From assembly GCA_025454375.1 (NCBI GenBank), contig JALOOO010000042.1:1-41872 (forward strand): DNA of 41,872 nt, read 5' to 3'. The translations under genes were made by a program, and so were the position numbers. The notes beneath the pieces were generated by a model. It saw only the letters and a list, made by a program, of their open reading frames with translations, made no database searches and was not told where the DNA came from. Positions 34,001 to 41,872 of this stretch are shown here, piece after piece (within the stretch, counting starts at the first letter, position 1; each line of letters begins with the position of its first letter). Source of the DNA: Leptolyngbya sp. Prado105. GTDB taxonomy: Bacteria; Cyanobacteriota; Cyanobacteriia; Leptolyngbyales; Leptolyngbyaceae.

Positions 34001-36887
34001 TGCTTTAATTCGAGTCTACACCGCAGGGCTTGCAGCATCTCAGGCGCTTTACCAGAAGTATGGCGAAGCGGCTGACCCGTGGATGACGTTGGTCGGTTAC
34101 TTCAACTCGATGCGAGATTTGGGTGGAACTCGGAGATTGGTTGACGATGACATTCAATCGCGACTTGGCAAGATGGATCAACGGGGACTCGCCAAGCGAT
34201 CGCGCATTGAGGTCAAAGAACTCACGTCTCGAATTGCTTCGACGGATATCCCGATCGTGTTAGATGCGCTAGAAGTTCCGTTCAATCCGAATCGGGACAA
34301 AAAAGTAGATCCTCGCAAGCCGATCGATGTTTTACTCGCAACGAACATGATTTCGGTCGGTGTCGATGTCCGACGATTAGGCGCGATGGTCGTGACTGGA
34401 CAACCGAAAACAACCGCAGAGTATATTCAAGCCACGTCGCGGGTTGGACGAACGTTTCCTGGCATCGTGTTCACCGTTTATAACTGGGCACGACCGAGAG
34501 ATTTATCTCACTATGAGCAGTTTGAACACTATCACGCGACGTTCTACAAGCACGTTGAAGCATTATCGGTGACTCCCTTTGCGCCGCGTGCCATCGATCG
34601 GGGACTCGCTGCTTTACTCGTTGCACTCGTGCGGTTGAAAGGAACGGAACTCAACAAGAATGACAAAGCTGGACGCATCGATCGCAATCATCCGCATATT
34701 CAAGAAGCAATGAATACGATCGTGACCCGTGCTGCCAATGTAGAAGGACTCAAAACGCGAGATTTGGTCAGACAGGAATTAGAAGCCAAACTCGACTACT
34801 GGCTAGAACAATCTGCGAACTTAATCGGTGGAGCCGTGCTGGGCTATCAAGCTCAGAAAGATGGCGTGACTCAAGGGTTACTCACGCAGCCTGGACAGGG
34901 AGATTGGCAACCGTTTACCTGTTTGAACTCGCTTCGCAATGTGGAACCGACGATCGGGCTAATTCTCGACGATCGCATTCCCGATGATGATTTCCGTACT
35001 CCGATTGAAATCCTTATGGCACAAGCACAACCTCGTAATAAAGTTGGTGAACTCCGACCCAGCCAGATTCTCTTTTCGGCGGGTATCGGCTCCGTGATTG
35101 ATTTACCCAATCTTTCCACAATGGTGATGGGACTCGATGATTGGGACATTAATCATTCAAAAGAATTAGGAGAGGAACGATTGCTTGGAGCGGTGAAGCG
35201 ATCTCTCTCATCCTCTGTAAAACGCTTACTGTCTCCACCCCTGCCTCCCGAATCCGATGCAGTGCCAAGCTTTCTCGACGAAAGCCACCGAGTCGGGATT
35301 CCAGTTTCCCCATTTCCCACCTGGATGCTCTGCCCGAATTGTCGCCTGCTGGCACCGCTACAGTCTCGATTGTTTGATCTCAAAACGGATCGCTTTCGTC
35401 CTGATCAAAACCGCTATGTCCACACGAACTGTCCGAAGGGCAAATACCCGCCGACAGTGATTCCAGCTCGTTTTCTTGTTGCCTGTAAGCATGGGCATTT
35501 AGATGACTTTCCTTGGCGGTACTTTGTTCATCGTGGTGCGGATTGCAAGAAAGGAACCCTACGGCTGCACGAGTATGGTGTATCCGGCTCTGCGGCGGAT
35601 ATTGAGGTGAAATGTGATAGCTGTGGAGCGACCCGGCGAATGTCTGATGCCTTTGGTGAACCCGGCAAAAAGAATATGCCTCAGTGTCGCGGTCGCCATG
35701 TTCACCTGCGGAATTTCGATGAAGGCGGTTGCGACCAACAGATGGTTGGCATTTTGTTGGGCGCTTCTAATAGCTGGTTTCCCATTACCCTGTCTGCGCT
35801 TTCAATTCCAACAGCAACCGATAAGCTGGCGCAACTAATCGAAAAACATTGGACAGTTCTAGAGAAAGCGGTTAGTCCAGAAGTCCTCGCTGCGTTTCGC
35901 TCAATTGGGCAATTGAAAGAATTTGCTAAATACTCAGATTCGGAGATTTGGGCACAAGTTCAGCAGAAGCGATCTGAAACGATCGACGACGAAAGTAGTG
36001 AAGCGAAAGATATTAAAACTCCAGAGTGGCAAGTGTTTTCAGCCGCAGAAACAAGCCTAAATTCGCCGGATTTTTGGCTTACGCCTGTTACGTCTCCCAA
36101 AGGCTATGAGTCTTATATTGAGAAGGTGGTACTAGTCGATCGCTTGCGAGAAGTCCGAGCATTAGTCGGTTTTTCACGCATCGAATCTCCCGGCGATTTT
36201 GCTGAAACTGGAGAGTTACCCGAAGATTACTGGGCACCCCTCAGCCGTCAAGAGCCAAAGTGGGTTCCGGCTACCGAAGTTCGGGGAGAAGGGCTATTCA
36301 TTCAATTTAGTGAAGCTGCGATCGCACAATGGGAAACTCTACCCGAAGTGTTGATCTACGAAAAACAGAGCATTGAAGCTCATCGTCGTTGGCGCACGGC
36401 GCGATCGCTGAATCCAGATACGAACTATCCAGGCGTTCGATACATTCTGCTGCATTCTTTTGCTCATGCTTTGATGCGACAATTTGCGATCGAGTGTGGC
36501 TATACGGCTGCGAGTCTCCGAGAGCGCATCTATTCAAAAGATGCACACGACGAGAACGGACCCCAGGCAGGGATTCTGATTTATACGGCTGCTCCAGATA
36601 GTGAGGGCACATTAGGAGGGCTTGTCAGCTTAGGAGAGCCTGCTACTCTCGGTCGCCATATTGATCAGGCATTAGAGCAAATGTGTCTATGTGCCTCCGA
36701 TCCGCTGTGCGCGGAACATAGTCCACTACAGTCTCCTAATACACTGCACTGGGCGGCTTGTCACGCTTGTCTCTTTAGTCCAGAAACGTCGTGTGAACGA
36801 GGCAATAAGTACCTCGATCGAACGGTACTCATTCCAACCGTTAAGACTGAACTCTCTCAACTTGCCTTTTTTAAGTTTGGGGATTGA
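31029..36887 (+). CDS. drmAB: DrmA-DrmB fusion, DISARM core
   Basis: A 1952-residue chain joining two DISARM core proteins that are normally separate. The DrmA part (to about 1330) is a helicase/translocase: WFPTGGGKTEAYLGL (Walker A, ~632-646), IIQDELHLISGPLG (motif II, ~887-900), then MISVGVDVRRLGAMVVTGQP and ATSRVGRTFPG (~1108-1145). The DrmB part starts at about 1336 with LRPSQILFSAGIGSVIDLP. It carries zinc-binding cysteines (CPNC, CDSCG) and a C-terminal DUF1998 region, RYILLHSFAHALMRQFAIECG, with a C-rich end (CLCASDPLC, CHAC, SCERGN). An in-frame ATG at 35016 sits at the junction, marking an old drmB start. DrmA and DrmB form a complex on incoming DNA; fusion fixes 1:1 stoichiometry. 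Confidence 0.93.
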   Translation: MKIIKLPAILPGTLDLEKINQQLRDRTAQLDWSVVVSASDQSLNTLLVGLDLSDDADVLGDSTLSETIASKIVQVLQEQPEPTKAKQSEPSEPKIAPAVWQQSTLLEPQFVATNLEQNEGQGNLIEVQFVPTPSSEANSPAAENDKALSPNASPVIQPPSYYQIRAELEEAVLADLLGPAGGEYEEVDEARVSDRYLVGLLAPLHRRNRPAQSDDQLEQLELIAAKTGTVDESTEQLDELAVGGTSTIEDGTTETITPAIETMFPSSLGMSFCVSGTAKAITIKAGWGQYDRTKSEYLQTSTGAPKAVWRRYPVIGQSPPIVLKAGAVNSWRIDPEREVYVRGQIRAVGSDWIISLFLVNEQREPDRSPDQAWLFQPELSVESADPDHRDIFIRKATRRSLGKLDPVQYAEEQAMEMIYRHQVEFAVGHGMGVHAELAEGSQDHAIRLCTRVVPAYEVPKTDAPTPDEIPGLAGLVLDMKELAESTPEALATKLNPLVAAYANWIEGQAARIADPTTKLQGYEAIATDALANCTRALERIQSGLELLQSDAQSFEAFQFMNRSMWQQRVHSLYAEQIRRGEALELGTIDIPRNRSWRPFQLAFILLNLPSITDLNHPDRTHETQAIADLLWFPTGGGKTEAYLGLTAYTIGLRRLQGTIAGRSGESGVAVLMRYTLRLLTLQQFQRATALICACEAIRREDPVKWGNEPFRIGLWVGQKTTPNRTEQSEEFLKQNLKTEKYQPTSSGSPHQLTNCPWCGFKIDPGKQNIKVESFAKGQARTLIYCGDTLGRCLFSQKQSPTEGLPILVVDEEIYRRLPTLLIATVDKFAQMPWNGAVQMLFGQVEGYCQRHGFVSPEIEDSPSHPAKYGQPSAKTLSHNPLRPPDLIIQDELHLISGPLGTLVGLYETAVDQLCSWTVNGKTVRPKVIASTATIRQARDQIHHLFLRQVQIFPPQGLDVTDNFFSLQREPSEDYPGRRYLGICATGRRLKAALIRVYTAGLAASQALYQKYGEAADPWMTLVGYFNSMRDLGGTRRLVDDDIQSRLGKMDQRGLAKRSRIEVKELTSRIASTDIPIVLDALEVPFNPNRDKKVDPRKPIDVLLATNMISVGVDVRRLGAMVVTGQPKTTAEYIQATSRVGRTFPGIVFTVYNWARPRDLSHYEQFEHYHATFYKHVEALSVTPFAPRAIDRGLAALLVALVRLKGTELNKNDKAGRIDRNHPHIQEAMNTIVTRAANVEGLKTRDLVRQELEAKLDYWLEQSANLIGGAVLGYQAQKDGVTQGLLTQPGQGDWQPFTCLNSLRNVEPTIGLILDDRIPDDDFRTPIEILMAQAQPRNKVGELRPSQILFSAGIGSVIDLPNLSTMVMGLDDWDINHSKELGEERLLGAVKRSLSSSVKRLLSPPLPPESDAVPSFLDESHRVGIPVSPFPTWMLCPNCRLLAPLQSRLFDLKTDRFRPDQNRYVHTNCPKGKYPPTVIPARFLVACKHGHLDDFPWRYFVHRGADCKKGTLRLHEYGVSGSAADIEVKCDSCGATRRMSDAFGEPGKKNMPQCRGRHVHLRNFDEGGCDQQMVGILLGASNSWFPITLSALSIPTATDKLAQLIEKHWTVLEKAVSPEVLAAFRSIGQLKEFAKYSDSEIWAQVQQKRSETIDDESSEAKDIKTPEWQVFSAAETSLNSPDFWLTPVTSPKGYESYIEKVVLVDRLREVRALVGFSRIESPGDFAETGELPEDYWAPLSRQEPKWVPATEVRGEGLFIQFSEAAIAQWETLPEVLIYEKQSIEAHRRWRTARSLNPDTNYPGVRYILLHSFAHALMRQFAIECGYTAASLRERIYSKDAHDENGPQAGILIYTAAPDSEGTLGGLVSLGEPATLGRHIDQALEQMCLCASDPLCAEHSPLQSPNTLHWAACHACLFSPETSCERGNKYLDRTVLIPTVKTELSQLAFFKFGD

Positions 36888-36890
36888 TCG

Positions 36891-37694
36891 GTGGAAATGT
36901 TCTCTCCCAACCTACTAGAACAAATTCGCCGCGTGGCTCAGGAAGTTCCTGTCTCAACGCTGGATGCTTTGATTCAAGCTCTCATGAGGATGAATCAGGG
37001 CGAATTGCCCAAAATGAGGCACAATCTTCTCCAACTGATTCCCAGAGCAGCGTGGCGGCAAGAGTTCAATCACCTGATTGAGATTTGGCAGGCAGAGACC
37101 AGTGACCTGGATGGCAGAGCGATTGCGATCGCGCTTTCTACAGCAGTTCATTGTCAGACTCGAATGCGCCAGGATCTATCAGTTGAACTCGTTTGGACAG
37201 GACCAAATCCAGAATCTTTTCCGTTGCGTCGAACCGATCAAACCTTGCTGCAACTGATTCGAGATGCACGGCACGATCTTCTAATCGTTAGCTTTGCAAT
37301 CTATAATATTCCTGAAATTGTTGGGGCATTAATTGCAGCGCTGGATCGTGGTGTCAACATTCGCATCGTCGCAGAAACTCCCGAAGCCAGCGATGGCAAG
37401 ATTTCATTTGGGCTTTCGTCAACGTTTGGGGCTGAGGTTCTTAGGCGGTCGCAACTCTACGTCTGGCTGAAAGCGAAACGTCCGGTCGATGAGCAAGGCA
37501 GGTATGGCTCACTTCATGCCAAATGTGCCGTGAGCGATCGACAACATCTTTTTGTCTCCAGTGCAAACTTGACTGAGTATGCCATGTCGCTCAACATAGA
37601 GATGGGCGTATTGATTCACAATCAGAGCTTGGCAGAACAAGTAATTCAGCAGATTGATAGCTTAATCCTGCACGGGAACTTGTCGATTTGCTAG
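36891..37694 (+). CDS. drmC: DISARM phospholipase-D-like protein DrmC
   Basis: A 267-residue protein, third core DISARM gene, starting 3 bases after the DrmA-DrmB stop (GTG 36891, or ATG 36897). One HKD motif of the phospholipase D superfamily is present near residues 208-215, in SLHAKCAVSD, followed by LFVSSANLTEYAMSLNIEMGVLI. Only one HKD copy is seen, so the nuclease-like enzyme would act as a dimer, as is usual for small PLD proteins. In DISARM, DrmC is reported as partly dispensable. The N-terminal half is helical. It closes the plus-strand operon and converges with the minus-strand membrane-protein gene 76 bases on. Confidence 0.92.
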   Translation: MEMFSPNLLEQIRRVAQEVPVSTLDALIQALMRMNQGELPKMRHNLLQLIPRAAWRQEFNHLIEIWQAETSDLDGRAIAIALSTAVHCQTRMRQDLSVELVWTGPNPESFPLRRTDQTLLQLIRDARHDLLIVSFAIYNIPEIVGALIAALDRGVNIRIVAETPEASDGKISFGLSSTFGAEVLRRSQLYVWLKAKRPVDEQGRYGSLHAKCAVSDRQHLFVSSANLTEYAMSLNIEMGVLIHNQSLAEQVIQQIDSLILHGNLSIC

Positions 37695-37770
37695 CAAAAG
37701 ATAATACTGTTGTATTCAATTGAGCAATTTTCGAGACAACTCTGATTGCAGAACTCTTAAAATCTTTATT

Positions 37771-38679
37771 TCAGTTATGATCTTCAAGACTGATTGCTTG
37801 CGGGTGATCGCGCCAGAGGTAGCGAGTGAGTTGCTCGCCATGCTGAGATTCTGTGTCAGTCCGATCCGGTAGAGGAAAGCGAAGTGACTTATAAAGCAAG
37901 TAGCGGTGAGTGTCGAAAGCGGCAGTGATCAAGTCGGCGTATGTTCTGGCAGCATCAAGCATCCAAGTGTTATAGATGACTAGAGCGCCGATCGCACCGA
38001 AACTCGCCCATTGTGCGCCGAAGATAGGGTACCAAATCATAAATAGAATCGACCAAAACCAAGCACGAGCAGCGGCATTAAGATCGCTACGAGCGGTAGA
38101 GAGATCAATGCGGACGGCATCAGGTAGTAAGAGCCAGAGATGAGTCCAGCAGATGACAGCATCAAGTCCGTAGCGTTTGAGAGGGCGACGCTCGGCAGAG
38201 CGAAGAATATTACCGAGTCGGGTGGGAAGAAGCTCATCATCATCGGGGAAATAGCGAAATTGTTGATCTCGCTGAAAATGCAGAGTCCTTTGCTGAGTAT
38301 TCATGCTTGACCCAAGGTTATTCAGCGTCCTAAGTTGTTCGATGAGTTGATTACGCTGTTTACGAGATCGTTTCACGAGGAAGTTGTTTAAGCCTCGAAA
38401 TCTCTGAAACCAGTAGCCTTCGAGAAACTGAATGATGAGGATATCAAAGCGTTGAGTGGTCACAGCAGAAATGCTGATGATGAGAAAAATCCCGAAAAGG
38501 CTGGCTATCTGCAGCGGTTCAGGCAGCGGAATGAACCAGTTACTCAGGTTTTTCCATCCCAGCTTTTGCCATGCAGCGATCGCGCCTCCTGCCCAGAAGA
38601 TAAATGCTGGGGTCAGGAGCGTAGTAATCCATTGCTCGGCGAATTTGCCGCTAAAGGCTTCGAGAAATTTTGCCGACAT
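37771..38679 (-). CDS. Multi-pass membrane protein in CHAT cluster
   Basis: A 302-residue membrane protein I cannot name. Hydrophobic spans lie near residues 18-37 (ITTLLTPAFIFWAGGAIAAW), 58-77 (IASLFGIFLIISISAVTT), and two in the C-terminal half near 205-240 (WFWSILFMIWYPIFGAQ, FGAIGALVIYNTWML). A central soluble part with FPDDDELLPTRLGNILRSAE and RYGLDAVICWTHLWLLLPD is the conserved-looking core. The start at 38679 has an AAGGA upstream. It is last in a minus-strand set after the zinc-ribbon gene (18-base gap) and the TPR-CHAT gene, so it could be the membrane effector or anchor of a CHAT protease module. Confidence 0.8.
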   Translation of the reverse strand: MSAKFLEAFSGKFAEQWITTLLTPAFIFWAGGAIAAWQKLGWKNLSNWFIPLPEPLQIASLFGIFLIISISAVTTQRFDILIIQFLEGYWFQRFRGLNNFLVKRSRKQRNQLIEQLRTLNNLGSSMNTQQRTLHFQRDQQFRYFPDDDELLPTRLGNILRSAERRPLKRYGLDAVICWTHLWLLLPDAVRIDLSTARSDLNAAARAWFWSILFMIWYPIFGAQWASFGAIGALVIYNTWMLDAARTYADLITAAFDTHRYLLYKSLRFPLPDRTDTESQHGEQLTRYLWRDHPQAISLEDHN

Positions 38680-38697
38680 TACGATTGATCCTTGCGG

Positions 38698-39078
38698 TTA
38701 ATCGATGAGTTGAAGGGGGCGATGGGTAGGGTCATTGGAACAAGAAGGAATGGGTTCGTTGGACTCAATTTGAGACCAAGTATAGCCGCAGTCGGGGCAT
38801 TGATAACGCGGGTAGATGATCGGTTCAGAAGTTCCTGGAAGTCGGGCATAGCCTCTAACACCTTCGATAAAATCTGGATCAGCTAAGAGGGCGAAGGCTA
38901 GTTCGCGAAGGCGCTCGTTGCTAGCGAGAAGTGAAAGAATCTCATTGCTAACGTTCTCACTCGCTTGCGCTTGTAGAATAAGCGCGTCGAGTTGGACGAT
39001 CTGTTCAGGAGAAAGAATTTGGGCGGCTTGAGATCGAAGTGCTTGTGCGGCTTTTAGAATTTGCTCAGGAGTGTACAT
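38698..39078 (-). CDS. Zinc-ribbon protein between CHAT and membrane genes
   Basis: About 126 residues from the ATG at 39078 (MYTPEQIL); a TTG at 39126 would add 16 residues but is less likely. The N-terminal 80 residues are helical (LKAAQALRSQAAQILSPEQ, SLLASNERLRELAFALL), a possible effector-association domain. The C-terminal end has a zinc-ribbon: YQCPDCGYTW, then a third cysteine in IPSCSNDPTH with a nearby histidine. It sits between a TPR-CHAT gene and a membrane-protein gene in the same direction, so it may connect the protease to the membrane protein. Family not recognised. Confidence 0.72.
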   Translation of the reverse strand: MYTPEQILKAAQALRSQAAQILSPEQIVQLDALILQAQASENVSNEILSLLASNERLRELAFALLADPDFIEGVRGYARLPGTSEPIIYPRYQCPDCGYTWSQIESNEPIPSCSNDPTHRPLQLID

Positions 39079-39157
39079 AGGAGAAACGACCTGCGGAAAA
39101 ATGTACGTTGAAACTTTAAAGTTCAAGAACTAGATTCAATTTTCGTGATAGTTGAGG

Positions 39158-41872
39158 TTACGCACCTGTATAACTGAAAGCAGCCCAGTGAAAGGGATGG
39201 GCAAAATGATTTGGAGGTAAAAGAATCAGAGTCTGAAATAGATCAAGGTGGGTGAACTGAAAATATTGAGCTTTTTGCTGGCTAGTGGTATCGCGAACCC
39301 ATAGCTGAGCTTGGCGGAGGGCAAAGTCAATTGGAAGGTTATCTTTGTGCCATAGGTCATAGAAGCGTGCTAAGAGAATCATGGTGCTGAGGTCGGAGAC
39401 AGCCCAAAGTGAGGCGATGATCCCCGCAACTCCAGCTTGCAACAATCCTGTGGGCAGACTAATAACTTCATCGGCAAGCTCAGTTCCTATGAGTCCAGTC
39501 TCACAGGCAGAAAGAACAACAAGACGAATACCGCTCTGTTCGTTAAGTTTGAGATCGAGGAATTGACGTAGAGTGAGCAGTCCATCATTCATAGCAAGTC
39601 CACTATTAAGAGGCTCACGCGGGTTAGCGGTGCCGTGGCAGGAAAGATGTAGAACGTTGCACTCAGGTAGTACAGCAAGGACAGATTCTACTGTAGCTTC
39701 TTCATGTTTTAGAACTCTAGACTGTGGGAAGTTAGCGATCGCTGCTGCCACTTCACGACTAGAGTTTGGCAAATCTCTCAGGGGATTGTCGATCGCCACC
39801 ATTGCTCCTGTTGATGATTGTCGAGCGATCGCTGCTGCTGCGGCTAATGATCGAGCATTAGGCGCGTAAGTAAAACTAATCTCATCCAGAGCGTATCGTT
39901 TGCCCATGGGTCGAGTCGAGTCATCGACCCATGCCGCATGGAGCGGTAGCAGGCTCAGGTATCCGGTGGGGATGAGAGTCGCTTGCTGAAAGGTGTGCTG
40001 CTTGAGGCGATCGGTCAGCGGTGCCATCAAGGGTTCCCAGAGTCTTTGAGTCACATGATCGATCACATCTAGCCAAGTCTGACGATTTTCTCGGAATTGC
40101 TTGTAAGCATCAAACCAAGTGTCTTTGAGTAAATCAATCAGGTCAGTTTCATTCAACTCATCTAACCAAAGATCCATAATGTTAGTCTGAGTTACGATGA
40201 GAGCAAGACTACCTAGTTGAGTTGAGATAAGATAAACCAAAGGAACATCAGGACGAATGGCTTGCTGAATATCATTAAAGTTTGGCTGAGCCAAAAAGTC
40301 TTTGTACCCTTCTACCTGACGGATCTCTGTAATTATTTCCGTTAGGGTTTGGCGCAGCCGTAGAGCCTCAGTGCGGAAGACTTCTGGGGTGAGGTTATTG
40401 CGTTCTTCGGAGATCAGCCGCAGTCGCTGTTGAGCTTCCAAGTTACGGAGTTGGGTAGTGGTAGCCTGGTATTGAGCAAAAAGCTCCGAATGTACTTGCT
40501 GAAGTTTGGTCAGATTAGCTCGGTCTCGCTCCAGGGTTTCGCTGAGTCCACGAGCGCGACCTTGCTCTAGGGTGAGAACAGCAGCTTGCAAGTCGCCCAC
40601 GTGAGCCAGCGCATAGGCAGCGCGACGAGGCAAACCTCCAGTAGCTGCCAGTTCAGCAGATCTGCTATCAAGGAGATTGGCGCTCTGATACAGGGTTTCA
40701 GATGCCTGAAGCGCTTTTTGGTAGATGGAGATAGCGTCTTGCCAGCGCTGTTGCTCACTGTAGAGGTGCCCTAGTGTACGGGCTGTATTGCGATAATTAT
40801 TGGGCAATGATACGGGGTCAAAGATGTTCAAACTGGACTGACACGCCGCGATCGCTTGTTCTAAATTTTTGGTTCGATCGCCACGACTGCGGTGATAGTA
40901 AGCGAGTGCCAGATTGTTCATGGTGGCTGCCCACTCTCTAGGCATCGCTTCCTGCGTTATGACGGTCAGGGCTTGTTGACAACCTTCTATTGCTTGTTCG
41001 ACATTCTCCGATCGGTCTCCACAAATGCGGTCAACGTAAGCGGTTGCTAAGTTCATCTGGTTCAGTGACCATTGGGTAGGCATATCTGCTTTTGTCTGCA
41101 CCGTCAGGGCTTGCTGGTAGTAGTCAATTGCTTGTTCGATATTCTCTGATCGATCCCCACGGATGCGATCTTTGTAGGTTGTTGCCAGATCGTGCATGGT
41201 ACCTGCCCACTCCACAGCCATATCTGCCCTTGTCAGCACCGTCAGGGCTTGCTGGTAATAGTCAATCGCTTGTTCGATATTCTCTGATCGATCCCCACGG
41301 ATGCGATCTTTATAAGCACCACCCAGATTGTGCACAGTGATTGCCCAGTCTCTGGGCATATCTACTTCTGTTAACATCATTAGGGCTTGCTGGTGATAGT
41401 CAATTGCTTGTTCGATATTCTCCGCTCGGTCGCCTCGAACACGAGCATAATAGGCATTTGCCAGATCCATCACGGTTTGTGCCCACTCGATAGGCATCGC
41501 CTCCCGCGTTCTTACTGACAAGGCTTGCTGGTAGTAGTTAATCGCTTGTTCGATATTCTCTGCCCAATCTCCACGGATTCGTTTTTTGTAAGCGACCGCT
41601 ACGTGACGTATGGTTTGTGCCCACTCTACAGGCATTGCCTCCCGCGTTCTTACTGACAAGGCTTGCTGGTAGTAGTTAATCGCTTGCTCGATGTTATCTG
41701 CTTGAACTCCACGGATGCGATTAGAGTAGGCAATTGCTAAATTCATCACAATGGTTGCCCAATCAATGGGCATGGCAGTCTGTGTTATTGCTGATAAGGC
41801 TTGCTGGTAGTAGTTAATCGCTTGCTCGATGTTATCTGCTTGAACTCCACGGATGCGATTAGAGTAGGCATT
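39158..41872 (-). CDS. TPR-CHAT protease-like protein (5' end cut by window edge)
   Basis: Open frame from the window edge; at least 904 residues. The N-terminal part holds seven or more 46-residue TPR-type units (pattern MP-EWA-T-x5-A-AY-x2-R-RGDR-ENIEQAI-YYQQAL-V-T). Then comes helical linker sequence, and a C-terminal CHAT caspase-like domain with H in LHLSCHGTA (near nt 39640) and C in LVVLSACETG (near nt 39508), plus GLLQAGVAGIIASLW. No signal peptide can be judged because the start is outside. It is first in a set with the zinc-ribbon and membrane-protein genes, so protease activity could be coupled to them. The TPR units are nearly identical in DNA (75 bases identical across one 138-bp period), showing recent expansion. 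Confidence 0.88.
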   Translation of the reverse strand, partial: NAYSNRIRGVQADNIEQAINYYQQALSAITQTAMPIDWATIVMNLAIAYSNRIRGVQADNIEQAINYYQQALSVRTREAMPVEWAQTIRHVAVAYKKRIRGDWAENIEQAINYYQQALSVRTREAMPIEWAQTVMDLANAYYARVRGDRAENIEQAIDYHQQALMMLTEVDMPRDWAITVHNLGGAYKDRIRGDRSENIEQAIDYYQQALTVLTRADMAVEWAGTMHDLATTYKDRIRGDRSENIEQAIDYYQQALTVQTKADMPTQWSLNQMNLATAYVDRICGDRSENVEQAIEGCQQALTVITQEAMPREWAATMNNLALAYYHRSRGDRTKNLEQAIAACQSSLNIFDPVSLPNNYRNTARTLGHLYSEQQRWQDAISIYQKALQASETLYQSANLLDSRSAELAATGGLPRRAAYALAHVGDLQAAVLTLEQGRARGLSETLERDRANLTKLQQVHSELFAQYQATTTQLRNLEAQQRLRLISEERNNLTPEVFRTEALRLRQTLTEIITEIRQVEGYKDFLAQPNFNDIQQAIRPDVPLVYLISTQLGSLALIVTQTNIMDLWLDELNETDLIDLLKDTWFDAYKQFRENRQTWLDVIDHVTQRLWEPLMAPLTDRLKQHTFQQATLIPTGYLSLLPLHAAWVDDSTRPMGKRYALDEISFTYAPNARSLAAAAAIARQSSTGAMVAIDNPLRDLPNSSREVAAAIANFPQSRVLKHEEATVESVLAVLPECNVLHLSCHGTANPREPLNSGLAMNDGLLTLRQFLDLKLNEQSGIRLVVLSACETGLIGTELADEVISLPTGLLQAGVAGIIASLWAVSDLSTMILLARFYDLWHKDNLPIDFALRQAQLWVRDTTSQQKAQYFQFTHLDLFQTLILLPPNHFAHPFHWAAFSYTGA
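41520..41872. repeat. 138-bp tandem repeat array in the TPR region
   Basis: Units repeat every 138 bases (46 codons). The stretch 41658-41732 is identical over 75 bases to 41796-41870, and two less perfect units precede it from about 41100. This is the DNA form of the TPR array; it continues past the window edge. Confidence 0.85.

Noticed and set aside
37771-38679. Bacterial gasdermin as the membrane partner of CHAT
   Set aside because: The spans and soluble core do not look like a gasdermin; four hydrophobic segments with no recognised pore-fold signature.
40850-41872. 138-bp periodicity as a satellite or CRISPR
   Set aside because: It is the TPR coding array of a CHAT protein.

Overview
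The window looks cyanobacterial. The HIP1 octamer GCGATCGC recurs throughout, and several families are typical of cyanobacteria: DUF928, DUF1822, CHAT-CHASE2 proteins and 34-residue TPR arrays. A plasmid-type ParA/ParB pair at the left edge suggests a large plasmid or a plasmid-derived island, but the window cannot prove this. I see no rRNA, tRNA or CRISPR array.

Layout. (1) 1-3.6 kb: parB (cut by the window edge) and parA, an XRE regulator, and two overlapping unknown genes. (2) 3.9-9.5 kb: secreted proteins, comprising a TPR protein, several small periplasmic proteins, and a decayed secreted gene split by a complete IS4-family element with a 10-bp target duplication. (3) 9.5-17.3 kb: a CHAT-protease signalling region. 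DUF928 and TPR-CHAT read left; a sigma-like factor, DUF1822 and CHAT-CHASE2 read right from the shared upstream region. (4) 17.5-37.7 kb: a defence island on the plus strand. A PP-loop (PAPS-reductase-like) protein is followed by a class 1 DISARM system: drmD, an unknown 163-residue gene, drmMI, five-gene-order interruption by accessory genes, a drmA-drmB fusion, and drmC. The genes lying between drmMI and drmA are DUF4926 (minus strand), DUF4365 with a 379-residue partner, and a RelE-like/UvrD-like fusion. (5) 37.8-41.9 kb, minus strand: a second TPR-CHAT protein (cut by the window edge), a small zinc-ribbon protein and a multi-pass membrane protein.

How the genes may work together. DISARM pairs a methylase (DrmMI, marking self DNA) with DrmA/DrmB/DrmC and the DrmD helicase, which act on unmodified invading DNA. 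Three things make this copy unusual. DrmA and DrmB are one 1952-residue chain. drmMI is frameshifted in a run of seven G, which suggests an error or on/off phase variation. The recognition part of drmMI has a foreign base composition. The flanking CHAT loci may be separate signalling or defence modules that use caspase-like proteolysis; this last point is inference.
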